DNA of 64,000 bases from Novosphingopyxis sp965218915 (lineage in GTDB: Bacteria > Pseudomonadota > Alphaproteobacteria > Sphingomonadales > Sphingomonadaceae), in the NCBI RefSeq assembly GCF_965218915.1, contig NZ_OZ244708.1, forward strand, positions 930,001-994,000. The letters are read 5' to 3'. A program made the position numbers and the translations under genes. Under the pieces are notes generated by a model. It was not told the origin of the DNA. It searched no databases and saw only the letters and a program-made list of their open reading frames with translations. This document shows, in pieces, positions 40,963 through 51,963 of this stretch (positions are counted from its first letter, which is position 1; every line of letters begins with the position of its first letter).

Positions 40963-42393
40963 TCAGGGAACGAGCGCGCGGCTCTGGACGCCGCGCGACC
41001 AGTCGAGCGCGGCGGCCATCGAGGGCGACATCGAGCCGGCCAGCATGTTTTCGATCATCGCCGTCTTCTCGATGATCTGCATGATCGCCGACACCCGGGC
41101 CTGGCCGGTGGCCTGGCGCTGCGCGAGACTGGAGCGCACATCGGCGAGCTGGTGCCGCCAGATGGCGAGCTTGGCTTCGTCGGCGGCGATGAAGCTCGCC
41201 ATCGAGCGCCCCGCTTCCGACACGATCCGCTCGAGCACCGCGAACAGCAGGTCGACGCTGGCGATCTCGGCCAGCGTATCGCGATCGTCGGTCGGCATGC
41301 CGCGCCCGAACGCGGCTTGCACAGTAAGGATCTTGTAGAGCGGCACCGAGGAGACCTGCAGCAATTCCTTCTCAGGATCGCCGATCGCGCGGTCGCTGCG
41401 GATCGCCTCGACCATGGCGCCGATGAGCTTGGCGACCCGCGGACGGATCGCCTTGGATGCGGCAAGGCTCATATTGCGGAAGGTCGGATTAAGACATTGA
41501 TCCGCCTCGTCGCAGTCCAGCACCCGGATCGTCTGGCCCTGCGTCCCGTCGAGCAGCGCGGTCACCAGCGTCGAGGAGGCATCGCCCGCAAAGGCTACAA
41601 ATTTGCCCGGCGCATCATCCTTGGGCGGGACGTAGATCACCGTGCCGATGAGCGTCATGGCATATTCGGCGAGCTCGCGGTCGAACTGGCCACCCGGATT
41701 GAAGAAGGCGGACTGTTTGAGGATATGCCAGCTATAGTTGCGGGGCACGGCGGGATTGACGTCGGCATAGACGGATCTGCCGTCGGCGACCGTGCTGGCG
41801 CGCTGGCCCTTCGTCCCGCAACCATGTTTGGCTGCGGCATAATCGGTAAAAATACCTTGCGAGTTGCCGATCGCCTCGCAGATCGCCTTGTCGGCGAGAT
41901 CGCCCTTCGGCCAGACGCCGCCGACCAGCCCCTGCGCCATTTCGCAGCTGTTGATGTTGAGATTGTTCATCAGCTGCGCTTTTTGCGCAAATTCCTGCAT
42001 CACCTTGGCGCATTCGGGGCAGACGGTATCGACCGCGAGGCTGAAGGCGAACCCGACCGCGTTGTTGGCGACGGCCTTGAGCATCGCGACCATCTCGCCG
42101 GCATTGATGAAAGAGAAACTGCCGGCGAAGATATCGATCCCCCCGCAGCCCGCGCGCGCCGAAGGGAGTTGCAGATTGGCGATACTGGTCGTCTTCTGCG
42201 GAAAGCGCGTCCACACGTTGCCGAGGCTGTAATAGCCCGCCGATTGGCCCTCGAACGCACTCGGGCCCGTGACATTGGCCGCGCCGCCCATCTCGTTCAT
42301 GAACCGGTCCATGCTGGTTCCGACATCGGCCCCGACGGGCGCGGCGATCAGCGACGCGATAGCGAGAATGGCGGCGGTCTTTCTAAAAATCAT
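40963..42393 (-). CDS. traH: TraH pilus assembly protein
   Basis: The 476-residue product has a signal peptide (TAAILAIASLIAAPVGAD), then DVGTSMDRFMNEMGGAANVTGPSAFEGQSAGYYSLGNVWTR and RAGCGGIDIFAGSFSFINAGE, which are hallmarks of F-type TraH. TraH is a periplasmic/outer-membrane factor for pilus assembly. It overlaps traF by 11 bases. Confidence 0.95.
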   Translation of the reverse strand: MIFRKTAAILAIASLIAAPVGADVGTSMDRFMNEMGGAANVTGPSAFEGQSAGYYSLGNVWTRFPQKTTSIANLQLPSARAGCGGIDIFAGSFSFINAGEMVAMLKAVANNAVGFAFSLAVDTVCPECAKVMQEFAQKAQLMNNLNINSCEMAQGLVGGVWPKGDLADKAICEAIGNSQGIFTDYAAAKHGCGTKGQRASTVADGRSVYADVNPAVPRNYSWHILKQSAFFNPGGQFDRELAEYAMTLIGTVIYVPPKDDAPGKFVAFAGDASSTLVTALLDGTQGQTIRVLDCDEADQCLNPTFRNMSLAASKAIRPRVAKLIGAMVEAIRSDRAIGDPEKELLQVSSVPLYKILTVQAAFGRGMPTDDRDTLAEIASVDLLFAVLERIVSEAGRSMASFIAADEAKLAIWRHQLADVRSSLAQRQATGQARVSAIMQIIEKTAMIENMLAGSMSPSMAAALDWSRGVQSRALVP

Positions 42394-43222
42394 GTCCGGC
42401 TTCCTTGGTGGTCAGGAGATAGATGCGGTCCTGCAGCTCGTCGGCCGACAGCACGCCGTAGCCGATCGGGATCGGACGCCGCGTCTTGCTGTCCCACAGG
42501 ACGAGGGCAGGGGTGATGGCTGGCCGGAGGCCCATGGCCTCGCGCTGGCCGGTCTCGACGACATAGCCGGGAAAATGGCGCGACGGGCCGCCATCGGTCG
42601 AGATCGCGCGAATGGTGATATGCCAGCGGCTCGCCACCGACTTGACGATCGGGCTCATTACCTCGCAGGCACCGCAGCTCTGCGCGAAGAAATAGAATAA
42701 TCCATAGCGCTCGGAGAGATGCGCCATCGCCGCGTCGCGGCTCGCGGACCTCGCATCCTGCCATTGCCGCTTGGCCAGCGTCGAGACCGGGCGTTCCAAT
42801 GTGTAATCCAGCTCCGGATCCTGCCAGATCGCGCGTTGCCAGACATCCGAGAACAGCGAGGCGCGGTCGAGCTGCGCGCGCTGGAAGCGGATATAGGCGG
42901 TGACGTTGGCGGGGCTCGGATCGATGACCGCCCTGGCCTTGAGTTCGCGCAGCTCGGCGGTGAGCGCATCGAGCTGCGCGGTGGCGCTCGGCGGCGGCGC
43001 GGTTTTTTCCTGCCTTTGCTCAGGCTCCGGCTTGGGGCGCACGCAATAGAACCAGTAGCCGAGCTTGCGCTCCCGGCAGTAGAGCGCATCGGCGCTATCG
43101 GTCGCCCGGACATGCTCGGGCGCGCGCTCCTGTGCCAGCGCGCCGGTCGCCGGTGTCACCAAGAGCGCCAGCGCGATAGCCTTGGCGCTTTGCTTACAAT
43201 AAGCCGCACGGGTCCCGGTCAT
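42383..43222 (-). CDS. traF: TraF/TrbB thioredoxin-like pilus assembly protein
   Basis: The 279-residue product has a signal peptide (KAIALALLVTPATGALAQ) and a C-terminal thioredoxin-like domain with GLFYFFAQSCGACEVMSPIV. The CGAC sequence would be redox-active, whereas F plasmid TraF itself lacks the active-site pair. GWFYC-like LGYWFYCV near residue 55 is also typical of TraF. It probably helps fold disulfide-rich Tra proteins in the periplasm. It overlaps traN by ATGA. Confidence 0.92.
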   Translation of the reverse strand: MTGTRAAYCKQSAKAIALALLVTPATGALAQERAPEHVRATDSADALYCRERKLGYWFYCVRPKPEPEQRQEKTAPPPSATAQLDALTAELRELKARAVIDPSPANVTAYIRFQRAQLDRASLFSDVWQRAIWQDPELDYTLERPVSTLAKRQWQDARSASRDAAMAHLSERYGLFYFFAQSCGACEVMSPIVKSVASRWHITIRAISTDGGPSRHFPGYVVETGQREAMGLRPAITPALVLWDSKTRRPIPIGYGVLSADELQDRIYLLTTKEAGHDF

Positions 43223-44958
43223 CGGCCGCTCCGTTCGAAATAGTCGGTGATTTTCTGCTGGATCAGCGCGGAGGTCTCAAGCTCGTCTGGAAGCCGCGCG
43301 GCCTCGGTAAACTCGGCATAGACTTCCGAAAAATCCATTTCGCTGAGATCGAGCCGCGCGAACTCGTCCGTCGTGAACCCCGCGCACTGCTCGCTTTTCG
43401 CCTTGCCCCAGGGCTTGGGTAGCTGTTTGCGCCCCTGTTCCTGGAGGATGCGCGAGAGCTTCGATTCGAAGCAGCAATAGGCCTTGCGCTTGGTCGTGCA
43501 GATTCCGAGGATCTTGCCCGAGCAATAGCTGCCGATATAGGCGCACAGGCCTTTGGCATCGCGCTCGTGTAGCAGCACCTCCTCCTTATCGCAGCCCAGC
43601 GAGACCAGCAGGCCGATGCCCGGCACCAACGGAAAGCCCTTGCCCTTGCAGCAATTGATCAGGCCGAAGACCTGCGAAGAACAGGTTTCCCGGGTCCCCT
43701 TGAACAGCGTCAGGCTCGCCGGATCGAATTGCCCGCGCGCCTCGTCCATCGCATGGAGCGCGGTGACGGCGCCCGCGAACTCGTCATTGGCCTCGCGCTC
43801 GATCGTCTCGCACGAGCCGTCGATGCAATAGACATCGCCGTCGCAGACATATTGATTGGGAGCGGCGGTCGTGCCGGGCAGCGGGCATTCATAGACCCGC
43901 TCGGTGACCTTACAGGGTGTGTCCTCGCTCAGGCAATCGCCCCGCACGAACCGGCACGCGCTATTGGCCTCGATCTCGCCGCAGTCGTTGCCCGTCCGGC
44001 GCGTGGTGCACTGGTAGCTGCGCTGCCAGGCCCAGCAGGGCCGGGTCACCGGTACGCCGTCTATAATCCGCGTGACCGGATCGCTGCCGCTGCAGGTCTC
44101 CCCTTGGGGCGTGCAGTCGCTATCCTCTGCAAGCGCGCGGCACTGGCTGTCGTCCTTGGTGGTGGCGATGATTTTCTCGGTGGTGCTCCGAAACGGCGTC
44201 TGTCCGGCGACGGGCGCCTGGCAGCGCATTTCAGTGAGCGGATCGCCCGGCTCCACGCACCAGCGCGTCGGACCGCGCCCGGACCATTGCAGACATGGCC
44301 CGGGCCGCTGTCCCACCGCCTGACAGGCGGCGCGCTGGAACGGTTCGCAGGACGGCGCATCGCCGAAGCCGGTATCGCCGAACTTGCTGCACAGATAATG
44401 AAAGGCGGGCCGCGTTTCGACGCGCGCTTCGAGCGTGACCGTGCATGTCCGGGCGGCCTGTTCGATCACCATTCCCTTGTTGCACGTCGCAAAATAGCTG
44501 CCCGCCGAACCGGTTCCCGGCGGAAGCGGCACGCAGCGGCCCTGCGCGCCGCCGATGGCCATTCCGCTGGTATAGTCCAGCGGCGCCGCGTTGATCGCGC
44601 TCGCACGGGTCGTCGCCGCCTCGATGTCCCGCGCTTCGAAGCGCGCGCGGCGGCGCGCGCTATCGTCGATCGCGCGCTGTCCTTCATGGCGCGGGGCCGC
44701 GGCCTGCGCCTCGGCGGCGATGCGATCGGGATCGCGGGCGAGATCGCTCAAGCCTTGCGTCGCATTCGGATCGTAGCCTGGTACACGGTCCGCATCGGGC
44801 ATGGTCGCGGCCGCATCGCGCGCCTTGCCCGCCTGTTCGCTAGCGAACGCCTTGCCGTCCGCCTTGGCCGACTCGCGGTTCTGCGCGCCGCCGGGCATGC
44901 CTGTCGTCAGGCATCCGATCATCGTAAGCAGCACTATGGTAATTTTCGTGACCCTCAC
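43219..44958 (-). CDS. traN: TraN outer-membrane mating-pair protein
   Basis: The start is GTG 44958, just after the trbC stop. The 579-residue product has a signal peptide (KITIVLLTMIGCLTTGMPGGAQ) and is cysteine-rich throughout, with CVPLPPGTGSAGSYFATCNKG, CCKGKGFPLV and AYCCFESKLSRILQEQGRKQL. These match F-type TraN, an outer-membrane adhesin used to stabilise mating pairs. The many cysteines fit the presence of a DsbC-type isomerase in the operon. Confidence 0.93.
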   Translation of the reverse strand: MRVTKITIVLLTMIGCLTTGMPGGAQNRESAKADGKAFASEQAGKARDAAATMPDADRVPGYDPNATQGLSDLARDPDRIAAEAQAAAPRHEGQRAIDDSARRRARFEARDIEAATTRASAINAAPLDYTSGMAIGGAQGRCVPLPPGTGSAGSYFATCNKGMVIEQAARTCTVTLEARVETRPAFHYLCSKFGDTGFGDAPSCEPFQRAACQAVGQRPGPCLQWSGRGPTRWCVEPGDPLTEMRCQAPVAGQTPFRSTTEKIIATTKDDSQCRALAEDSDCTPQGETCSGSDPVTRIIDGVPVTRPCWAWQRSYQCTTRRTGNDCGEIEANSACRFVRGDCLSEDTPCKVTERVYECPLPGTTAAPNQYVCDGDVYCIDGSCETIEREANDEFAGAVTALHAMDEARGQFDPASLTLFKGTRETCSSQVFGLINCCKGKGFPLVPGIGLLVSLGCDKEEVLLHERDAKGLCAYIGSYCSGKILGICTTKRKAYCCFESKLSRILQEQGRKQLPKPWGKAKSEQCAGFTTDEFARLDLSEMDFSEVYAEFTEAARLPDELETSALIQQKITDYFERSGR

Positions 44959-45712
44959 TGGTCCTCTCCTTCGTTCAGGCGCGCGAGATGGAGCCTGGCC
45001 AGCGCGGCGCCGGGACCGCCGCCGCCCGCGAAACTTTCCAAAACGAACGCGACGCTCACATTGCCCGCCATGCGGTCGTGCGGCGGGACGGCGGGCGCGC
45101 AGTCGAACCCGTCGCACAGTTCGAAATCGCTGCCCGCCATCACGAATGTCGGGGCTGCTTGAACCGCGAACGCGCGAAACAGCCGCGGATCGATGCCGAT
45201 CGCGGCAAACGCGTCGCCCTCGTCCCAAACTTGCGCGAGCCGCGCGCGCAACAGCTTGGCGCTGCCGCCGGGGAAGCCGCGCAGCACGGTGACGCCGCCC
45301 GCGCGCTTCATGTCGCGGGCCAGTGCTCTGAGCCCGGCGGGCGGCATCGACAGGCTGGCAAAGGCGATGAAGCGGGGCGCCGAACCGAAGTCCGCCTTGG
45401 CCGTCTCGGCAGCCCCAAGCACCATCGCATCGAAATCGAACGGCGCGCCGTTCTTGGCCATGGGACGTTTGGACAGGCTGGCCGCATAGCGTGCGGCATT
45501 GGCGCGCGCGTCATCTTCGACGTTGCGGCTGTCTTCCCGCAGCCGCTCCGCGCGCTGGCGAACCGTCGAAGCCAGATCCTCGGCTTCGGCTTGGTGCTCG
45601 GCGGCGTCGGCGCGGATCGCCTCGAGGTCGAGACCGGTGTCCTGCGCGGTCTGTGCGAGCGCGAGCCCGCCGAGGCCGGTGCCGAGAATAAGCGCGGGGA
45701 GGAGAAGCTTTT

Positions 45713-45716
<4 letters not shown>
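44955..45716 (-). CDS. trbC: TrbC pilus assembly protein (F-type)
   Basis: ATG 45716 overlaps the traU stop as ATGA. The 253-residue product has a signal peptide (KLLLPALILGTGLGGLALAQ), a coiled-coil region (EAIRADAAEHQAEAEDLASTVRQRAERLRED) and the TrbC thioredoxin-fold domain (FIAFASLSMPPAGLRALARDMKRAGGVTVLRGFPG, AVQAAPTFVM). F-type TrbC is a periplasmic partner of TraW in pilus assembly. It lacks a CxxC pair. Confidence 0.92.
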
Positions 45717-46743
<1,027 letters not shown>

Positions 46744-46747
<4 letters not shown>

Positions 46748-47373
46748 TTTTGGGCTCCCGCTTTGGCCGGCAGCGCGACCTCGCTAACCTGAAGTTGCCG
46801 CCCTTCCTGGGCGACCCGCGCCGGCAGTGCGCCGATCCCGAAATGCTTCACCAGCTTTCCGCCCTGGTCGAAATAGAAGCGCCGCTTTCTGGCTTTCATC
46901 AGCGCGAGCGGCGCGCCGCGTGTCAGAATGAGCTTGGCCCGTGCGTTCTGCTGCAGCGCCCAGCCCAGTTGATCGGGATCGTCGCCGTCGATGAACAGCA
47001 GCGGCTCGCGCAGGGGCACGCTGTCCAGCGGATTGACCCGCGCACCCTTCGCCCAGATCAGCTCGCCCTTCGCGCCGCGGATATCGGCGGCAAGCGTGAT
47101 GGTGGGATCGAAGGCCCAGCTGCGCGCTTGCGTGGCCGAGACCAGTCCCGCCACCGGTTCGGGCCGATTGACGCGCGCAATCGTGCGGCGTTTGAGTTCG
47201 GCATTGAGCCGTCTGGTTTCGCCGCTGGTTTCCATGGCGACGAGCCGCGACTGGATTTGCGCGAGCAGGTCGCGCTCGATCACCGGAAAGACGGCGCCCT
47301 GCTGGCCGTAGTCGCGCGCCTCGGTGGACGTCGCGATCCCGAGCAGGCACATACTGATGAGGAGCTTTCTCAC
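46744..47373 (-). CDS. traW: TraW pilus assembly protein
   Basis: The 209-residue product has a signal peptide (LLISMCLLGIATSTEAR), then DYGQQGAVFPVIERDLLAQIQSRL, and LLFIDGDDPDQLGWALQQN and RFYFDQGGKLVKHFGIGALPARV, which match TraW. TraW works with TrbC in the periplasm. The gene overlaps its neighbours by four bases on each side. Confidence 0.94.
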
Positions 47374-47900
47374 AGGATCGTTCTCCCGCTGCCGAGGATC
47401 TGGCCCGCACAGACGAATCCGATCGCCGCATAGCGGCTGTCGAAGCCATCCGGATGATGGCTTCCGGCATAATAGCAGCGCTCGGGCACGCGGCCTTGGG
47501 GGCCGCGCGCGAGGGGCACACCGAGGCGCGTAACCGGCTTGGTCGTAGCGACCAGATGTCCGTTGATGAACACGCGTGACCCGCGGTGGGTGACGACATC
47601 GCCCGGCATGCCCAGCACGCGCTTGCCGAACAGATGCGGCTTTTTGCCGAAATGCCGTGCGAGCAGGTCGGAGCGCGGCGGCTCAAAAAAAATGAGACTG
47701 CCGCGCTGCGGCACCGCATGCCTGTCGAGCCAGAACGCCCAGTGCGGCAGGCTCGGGCTGGCATTGATGAGAAGCGCATGATCGTCCTGGAACGCGGTGA
47801 GCGGCGCGTAGGCGAGCGAGAGCGCCAGAACCGCGGTCAGCAGCAGCGGGCGCTTGAGGCGCGTTGCGGTGTTGCGCAGCGACTGTTCGATCCGGTTCAT
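47370..47900 (-). CDS. traF: Conjugative transfer signal peptidase (S26, TraF-type)
   Basis: The 176-residue product has an N-terminal membrane segment (PLLLTAVLALSLAYAPLTAF) and an S26 peptidase domain. NASPSLPHWAFWLDR holds the probable catalytic Ser, and GKRVLGMPGDVVTHRGSRVFINGH the Lys region, as in the RP4 TraF family. It may process the pilin TraA or cyclise it. This gene shares its name with the F-type TraF at 42383 but is unrelated. Confidence 0.92.
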   Translation of the reverse strand: MNRIEQSLRNTATRLKRPLLLTAVLALSLAYAPLTAFQDDHALLINASPSLPHWAFWLDRHAVPQRGSLIFFEPPRSDLLARHFGKKPHLFGKRVLGMPGDVVTHRGSRVFINGHLVATTKPVTRLGVPLARGPQGRVPERCYYAGSHHPDGFDSRYAAIGFVCAGQILGSGRTIL

Positions 47901-48295
47901 GGGCGCTGCTCCGCGCCCGTGCCCGCAGCGATACGCGCGGCGATCCGCGCCTCGAGTTCGGCGGTTGCGTCGGGCGCATCGCCCGCCAGAACTGCCTCGG
48001 CGACCAGCACGATCCGTCCGTCCCGGCCCATGTCCCGGACCGCGCCGTCGGCGGCCTTGAGATAGGCCAAAGTGCGCAAACGGCTCGCCGCGCCATCGCC
48101 GCCAGCGCGCGCCTCGCGCTCGACGAACGCCCCCATGGTCTGCGCGAGCCGCACGGTGACGATCTGGGGTTTAAGGGGCTCGTTCAACTCGCGGCTGACC
48201 CAGGCCATCCACAGGGCGAGCGTGACCGCGACGAGCATCAGCAGCGCCGGTTTAAGTGTGGCAAGCAAATTTGTTGCCCATTTGTTCTTATTCAT
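47897..48295 (-). CDS. trbI: TrbI (F-type) membrane protein
   Basis: ATG 48295 (MNKNKWATNLLATLKPALLMLVAVTLALWMAW) gives a 132-residue product with one N-terminal membrane segment and a periplasmic domain (IVTVRLAQTMGAFVEREAR, GRIVLVAEAVLAG). This fits F-type TrbI, which affects pilus retraction. It overlaps the upstream gene and the peptidase gene by a few bases. Confidence 0.85.
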   Translation of the reverse strand: MNKNKWATNLLATLKPALLMLVAVTLALWMAWVSRELNEPLKPQIVTVRLAQTMGAFVEREARAGGDGAASRLRTLAYLKAADGAVRDMGRDGRIVLVAEAVLAGDAPDATAELEARIAARIAAGTGAEQRP

Positions 48296-48704
48296 CCCCG
48301 CCTCCTTGCGTCTGCGAATGATCCAGCGATCGTGCGATCTCGCGAACCAATCCAGGCAGGCGCAGACAGGCGACGAGCCCTGCCAGCGCGGCAAAAGTGA
48401 TCCTGAGATCGGTCGAAAAGACGATCCGCGCCGCCGGCGAGGCGGCGAGATAATGGCCCGCGAGATTGCCGAGCTGCGCGAACAGGATATGCAGATCCCA
48501 GCCCGCGAGCAGCAGAAAGACGAACAGCGGCAGGCCGAGCACGAGCAGGACGGTCGATAGCGCGAAGCGCGTGCCGACGAGGAAGATCGTGCAGCCGGCC
48601 TGCGCCGCACGCTTCCAGCGGATGTGGGTGCTTCGTTCGCGCTCGGCGGGAGGCCGGGTTTGCTCCACAAGACGATCGAGCGGTGTTGCGAACTGGCAGG
48701 GCAT
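48288..48704 (-). CDS. Hypothetical membrane protein in the tra operon, 138 aa
   Basis: The product has a basic N-terminus and about three hydrophobic segments (TIFLVGTRFALSTVLLVLGLPLFVFLLLAGW, LGNLAGHYLAAS, ITFAALAGLVACL). It sits between traC and trbI with four- and eight-base overlaps, so it is part of the operon. No F plasmid counterpart was recognised. Confidence 0.7.
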   Translation of the reverse strand: MPCQFATPLDRLVEQTRPPAERERSTHIRWKRAAQAGCTIFLVGTRFALSTVLLVLGLPLFVFLLLAGWDLHILFAQLGNLAGHYLAASPAARIVFSTDLRITFAALAGLVACLRLPGLVREIARSLDHSQTQGGGDE

Positions 48705-51262
48705 CAGCGGACTTCCTTGTTCGGGCCATTCTCGGCGACGATGCGGATGGCATCGGCGAGACTCGCGCCTCGATCCTGTTCGCTCTGGATCGCGGCATAG
48801 ACATTGGGGGATGACGAAAAGATCGTCGCCGAAAAGGGATCGAGCACGAGCCGACCGATCGCCTCGGTGTCCGGGCCTTTTATAAAGACCTCGCTATATT
48901 CGCTGCCCGAGCGCTTGAGGCTGCGGATCAGCGTCTCGGTGCGGTCGTCCATGTCGAGCCGGTCGTTTTTGCGAAAATCGGCGATCGTCTCGGCCTTTTG
49001 CTGGAGCACCAGCATCCAGTCGCTGTTCTCCAGTGCGGCGCGCGCGCCGTCCGACTTGTAATAGTCGTTCAAGGATTGCGTGGCGGTGGCGAGCGCGCCG
49101 CCATATTTGCGCGCGGTGCGGGCATAGGTCTCGACGAACTCGCCCATCGAGCCGCCCTTCAGCATCGACCAGGCTTCGTCGATCAGCAGCAGCTTCCGGC
49201 GCGCGCGCGAACCACGCGTCATCGCCTGGCCGGTCATGAACATGATCGCCGAGAGCATGACGCTGCGCAGCTCCTCGCGCGAGGCGAGATCGGACATTTC
49301 GAAGACGGTGAAGTCATCGTCGAGCGTGAGGGTCGCGGGGCCGCTGAAGAAGCCGCCATAGCTGCCGCCTTTCCGGTAAGGCGCGATCGCCAGCGCGAGA
49401 TCGGCCGCGACCGGATTGTCGGTTCCGGTCAGCGCTTGCCCGACATCGTCGATGCTTGCTTTATTGCCGAGCCGGTCCCACACCCCGGTCACCGCCTGGT
49501 CGATCAGGCCGCGCTCGGTATCGCTGGGCGCTTCGCCGTGGCGCGCCATCTGCGCCAGGATCGCCTTGATCATCGCGAAGCAGTCGAGCCGATAGTCCTC
49601 GTCCGCTTCCGCCTTTGCTTCGTCTACAATCGAAAAGGGATTTAGCGAAAAGCCCGATTTCAGGGTGAACTCGACGAAGCGGCCGCCCTGCAATTTCACC
49701 GAATGCTCGAACGAGCGGCCGTCATCGATGACGACGACCTTGGCGCCCGCGCCGCGCAGGGACGCGCAGAGCTCCTGCAACAACACCGACTTGCCCGATC
49801 CCGATTTGCCGCAGATCGCGACATTGTGATTGCCCGCCTCGTTCTCGAACGGCGACCACCAGAAGGGCTGGCCGCGCCGTCCGAGCAGCAGGAGATGCGG
49901 GATCGGTCCGCCCAGAAACTCGCCCTGCACCGGCGCGATATGCGCCGCGGTGGCCGAGAGCATCGTCTTCAGGCGTTTGAGGCGTTTGAGATCGGCTCCA
50001 AGCCCGTCGGCGAGGCTGAGCGGCATGGCTGCGATGAGGCCGTGGAGCTGCAGAAACCGCTCGTCGGCCAGATCCCAGCCCGCCGCCTTGTAGATCGCCT
50101 TGATCACGCGTTCATGCGCATCGCCCTGGCCCATGGGCGAATAGCTCGTGATCCCGTGGAATAGCTGGACGAGCTTCTTGCCCGCCTGCAGTTCGGCCTG
50201 GACATGCGCCCATTCGGAAGACTGCTCGGAGAGTTTGGGCAGGAACCGCGCGCTTTTGGTTTGCGAAAGACTGGTCGTGCGCATGAACTTGTAGCCCGCG
50301 CGCGCGGACGCGGCGTCCTGGTCGGGATAGACGAGGCAGAGGATGGTCGCGGCGGGGCAGGGGAAGCGCAGCTTGTCGGTGAACATGTCGCCGATCAGCC
50401 GCGCGCATTCCCACGGCGCCCAGCGTTCGGGCATCGAACGCACGCCAAAATGACGCAGGTCGAACCGGTCGGGATAGGTCTCGCCCATTTGCGGAATACC
50501 GTTGGCGTCGCGGCCCGTCTCGCGGAAGCGTTCGGTGCGCAAGAGCAGCCGGTCGTCCGCGACCTCCAGTTCGATGTCGCGCCGGATCGCCTGGGAGGCG
50601 ATCGGATCGAGCGGATTGTAGACCAGATCATCCTCGCTGCGCGCGGTGGTCGGCGAGGTGAGATCGTCGACGAGCGCGATCAGCTCCGGCGGCGCCATTT
50701 CGCGCGCGTTCGCGCCCAGCGATTCGAGCATGCCGATGAGGCCGTCCCGGCACTGGACGAGCTCGCTATCCTCCGCGGAGCCCGGCACTGGTACGCCGAG
50801 CGAGATCACGAGCCGGTGGCACCGCGCATGGAATGGCGCGTGCGCCGAGCCGCTGTCCCAGACCAGATCGTAGAGCCGGGCGGCGCGGGTGCGCGCCATC
50901 GCCTCGTAGATGCCGCCCTGTTCGTAGCGCGCCGCGAACCAGGGCGCGACGACGCTGCCGATCCGTGGGCTGGCAAAATGGAGGATCTGGAGGCAGGCGC
51001 CCGGCGGCATGCCTTCGGACAGGAACTGTCCGAGGATCTCGCCGGTGCGCTCGTCCGCGCCGATCAGCGGGGTGACCGACAGAATGAACCCTTTGGAGCG
51101 GGCGTTGCGGTAAAGCCGGGGTGCTTCGTCGAACACGCGGTAGGGCAGCCAGTCCGAGAGCATGTCGAGCTGGAGGGCGGGCCGCGCCGGCTCGGCCTGC
51201 GCCGTGTCACCGAACAGGCTGCCGAGCAGCCTATCGCGTGCTTGTCTGAGGAAAAGCGTCAT
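48704..51262 (-). CDS. traC: TraC T4SS ATPase (F-type VirB4 homolog)
   Basis: The 852-residue product has the TraC N-terminal domain and an ATPase domain with Walker A (AICGKSGSGKSVLL, near residue 483) and Walker B (RKLLLIDEAWSMLKGG). It energises pilus extension at the inner membrane. Its length matches F-type TraC. It is distinct from the VirB4 encoded at 11125, so the window encodes two T4SS motor systems. Confidence 0.96.
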   Translation of the reverse strand: MTLFLRQARDRLLGSLFGDTAQAEPARPALQLDMLSDWLPYRVFDEAPRLYRNARSKGFILSVTPLIGADERTGEILGQFLSEGMPPGACLQILHFASPRIGSVVAPWFAARYEQGGIYEAMARTRAARLYDLVWDSGSAHAPFHARCHRLVISLGVPVPGSAEDSELVQCRDGLIGMLESLGANAREMAPPELIALVDDLTSPTTARSEDDLVYNPLDPIASQAIRRDIELEVADDRLLLRTERFRETGRDANGIPQMGETYPDRFDLRHFGVRSMPERWAPWECARLIGDMFTDKLRFPCPAATILCLVYPDQDAASARAGYKFMRTTSLSQTKSARFLPKLSEQSSEWAHVQAELQAGKKLVQLFHGITSYSPMGQGDAHERVIKAIYKAAGWDLADERFLQLHGLIAAMPLSLADGLGADLKRLKRLKTMLSATAAHIAPVQGEFLGGPIPHLLLLGRRGQPFWWSPFENEAGNHNVAICGKSGSGKSVLLQELCASLRGAGAKVVVIDDGRSFEHSVKLQGGRFVEFTLKSGFSLNPFSIVDEAKAEADEDYRLDCFAMIKAILAQMARHGEAPSDTERGLIDQAVTGVWDRLGNKASIDDVGQALTGTDNPVAADLALAIAPYRKGGSYGGFFSGPATLTLDDDFTVFEMSDLASREELRSVMLSAIMFMTGQAMTRGSRARRKLLLIDEAWSMLKGGSMGEFVETYARTARKYGGALATATQSLNDYYKSDGARAALENSDWMLVLQQKAETIADFRKNDRLDMDDRTETLIRSLKRSGSEYSEVFIKGPDTEAIGRLVLDPFSATIFSSSPNVYAAIQSEQDRGASLADAIRIVAENGPNKEVR

Positions 51263-51963
51263 GGCCGCTTCTCTTGGCTCGCGCGCGCCTTTGCGGCCTC
51301 GATCGCCTCGATGCTTGGCAATCCTTCGAAGGAAGGATCGCCGCTGTCTGGATGAGGGGCCAGGTCATGCCGGGGAGGAAACATGCCCGGCCCCTCGGTT
51401 CCCGGCAGGAGAGGACCGGGAACTGCCTGGCTTTGCTGCGAGGGGGAGAACAGCTCGCCAGACAAGGGGGAAAAGGGGGTGGTAGTGTCGAAGGCATCGT
51501 CTGCCAGCGGCGACGGTTCGGTTTCGGCGGTTCGCGGATCGGTGGCGGCTTCGCCATACGGAGCGAGGTCCAGAGCAAGGCGGCGCGCGATTTCACGCGC
51601 GCTGCGGGGCACCGCATGATCCCGCCAAGTGGGTTCATCGAGCGCGACGCGCACGATGCGCGGCTCGTGCTCATTGCCGTCCGCGTCGCGGTACCCTGCG
51701 AGCACGATTTTGAGCATGCGCCGCGAGGGCGCGGCCCCGACGCCGTGCAAAGCATCACGCGCGGCGGAAGCCGCACCTTGCGGCGCGGTGCCTGCGTCCA
51801 TGCCGGTTGCCGCAGCATCGATCGCCGAAGTCGGCGCGCAGCTGCCCTGCGGCGCGCGGCAGGCGAAACTGCCGCTGACATTGGTGCCGAGGCTGGCGCA
51901 CGCGCCGAGCACCATCAGGCCGGAGGCAGCAAGAGCGATACGGAACGTCAGGAGGCGGCGCAT
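51259..51963 (-). CDS. traV: TraV outer-membrane lipoprotein
   Basis: The 234-residue product has a lipobox (LMVLGAC, Cys at about residue 22), followed by the TraV signature GTNVSGSFACRAPQGSC, then a Pro-rich region. TraV anchors the F-type core complex with TraK and TraB. It overlaps traC by ATGA and the DsbC gene by one base. Confidence 0.93.
   Translation of the reverse strand: MRRLLTFRIALAASGLMVLGACASLGTNVSGSFACRAPQGSCAPTSAIDAAATGMDAGTAPQGAASAARDALHGVGAAPSRRMLKIVLAGYRDADGNEHEPRIVRVALDEPTWRDHAVPRSAREIARRLALDLAPYGEAATDPRTAETEPSPLADDAFDTTTPFSPLSGELFSPSQQSQAVPGPLLPGTEGPGMFPPRHDLAPHPDSGDPSFEGLPSIEAIEAAKARASQEKRP

Noticed and set aside
43729..45162. 477-codon plus-strand frame opposite traN and trbC
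   Set aside because: TraN and TrbC are recognisable on the minus strand and form overlapping operon genes; the plus product is Arg/Ala-rich without domains.
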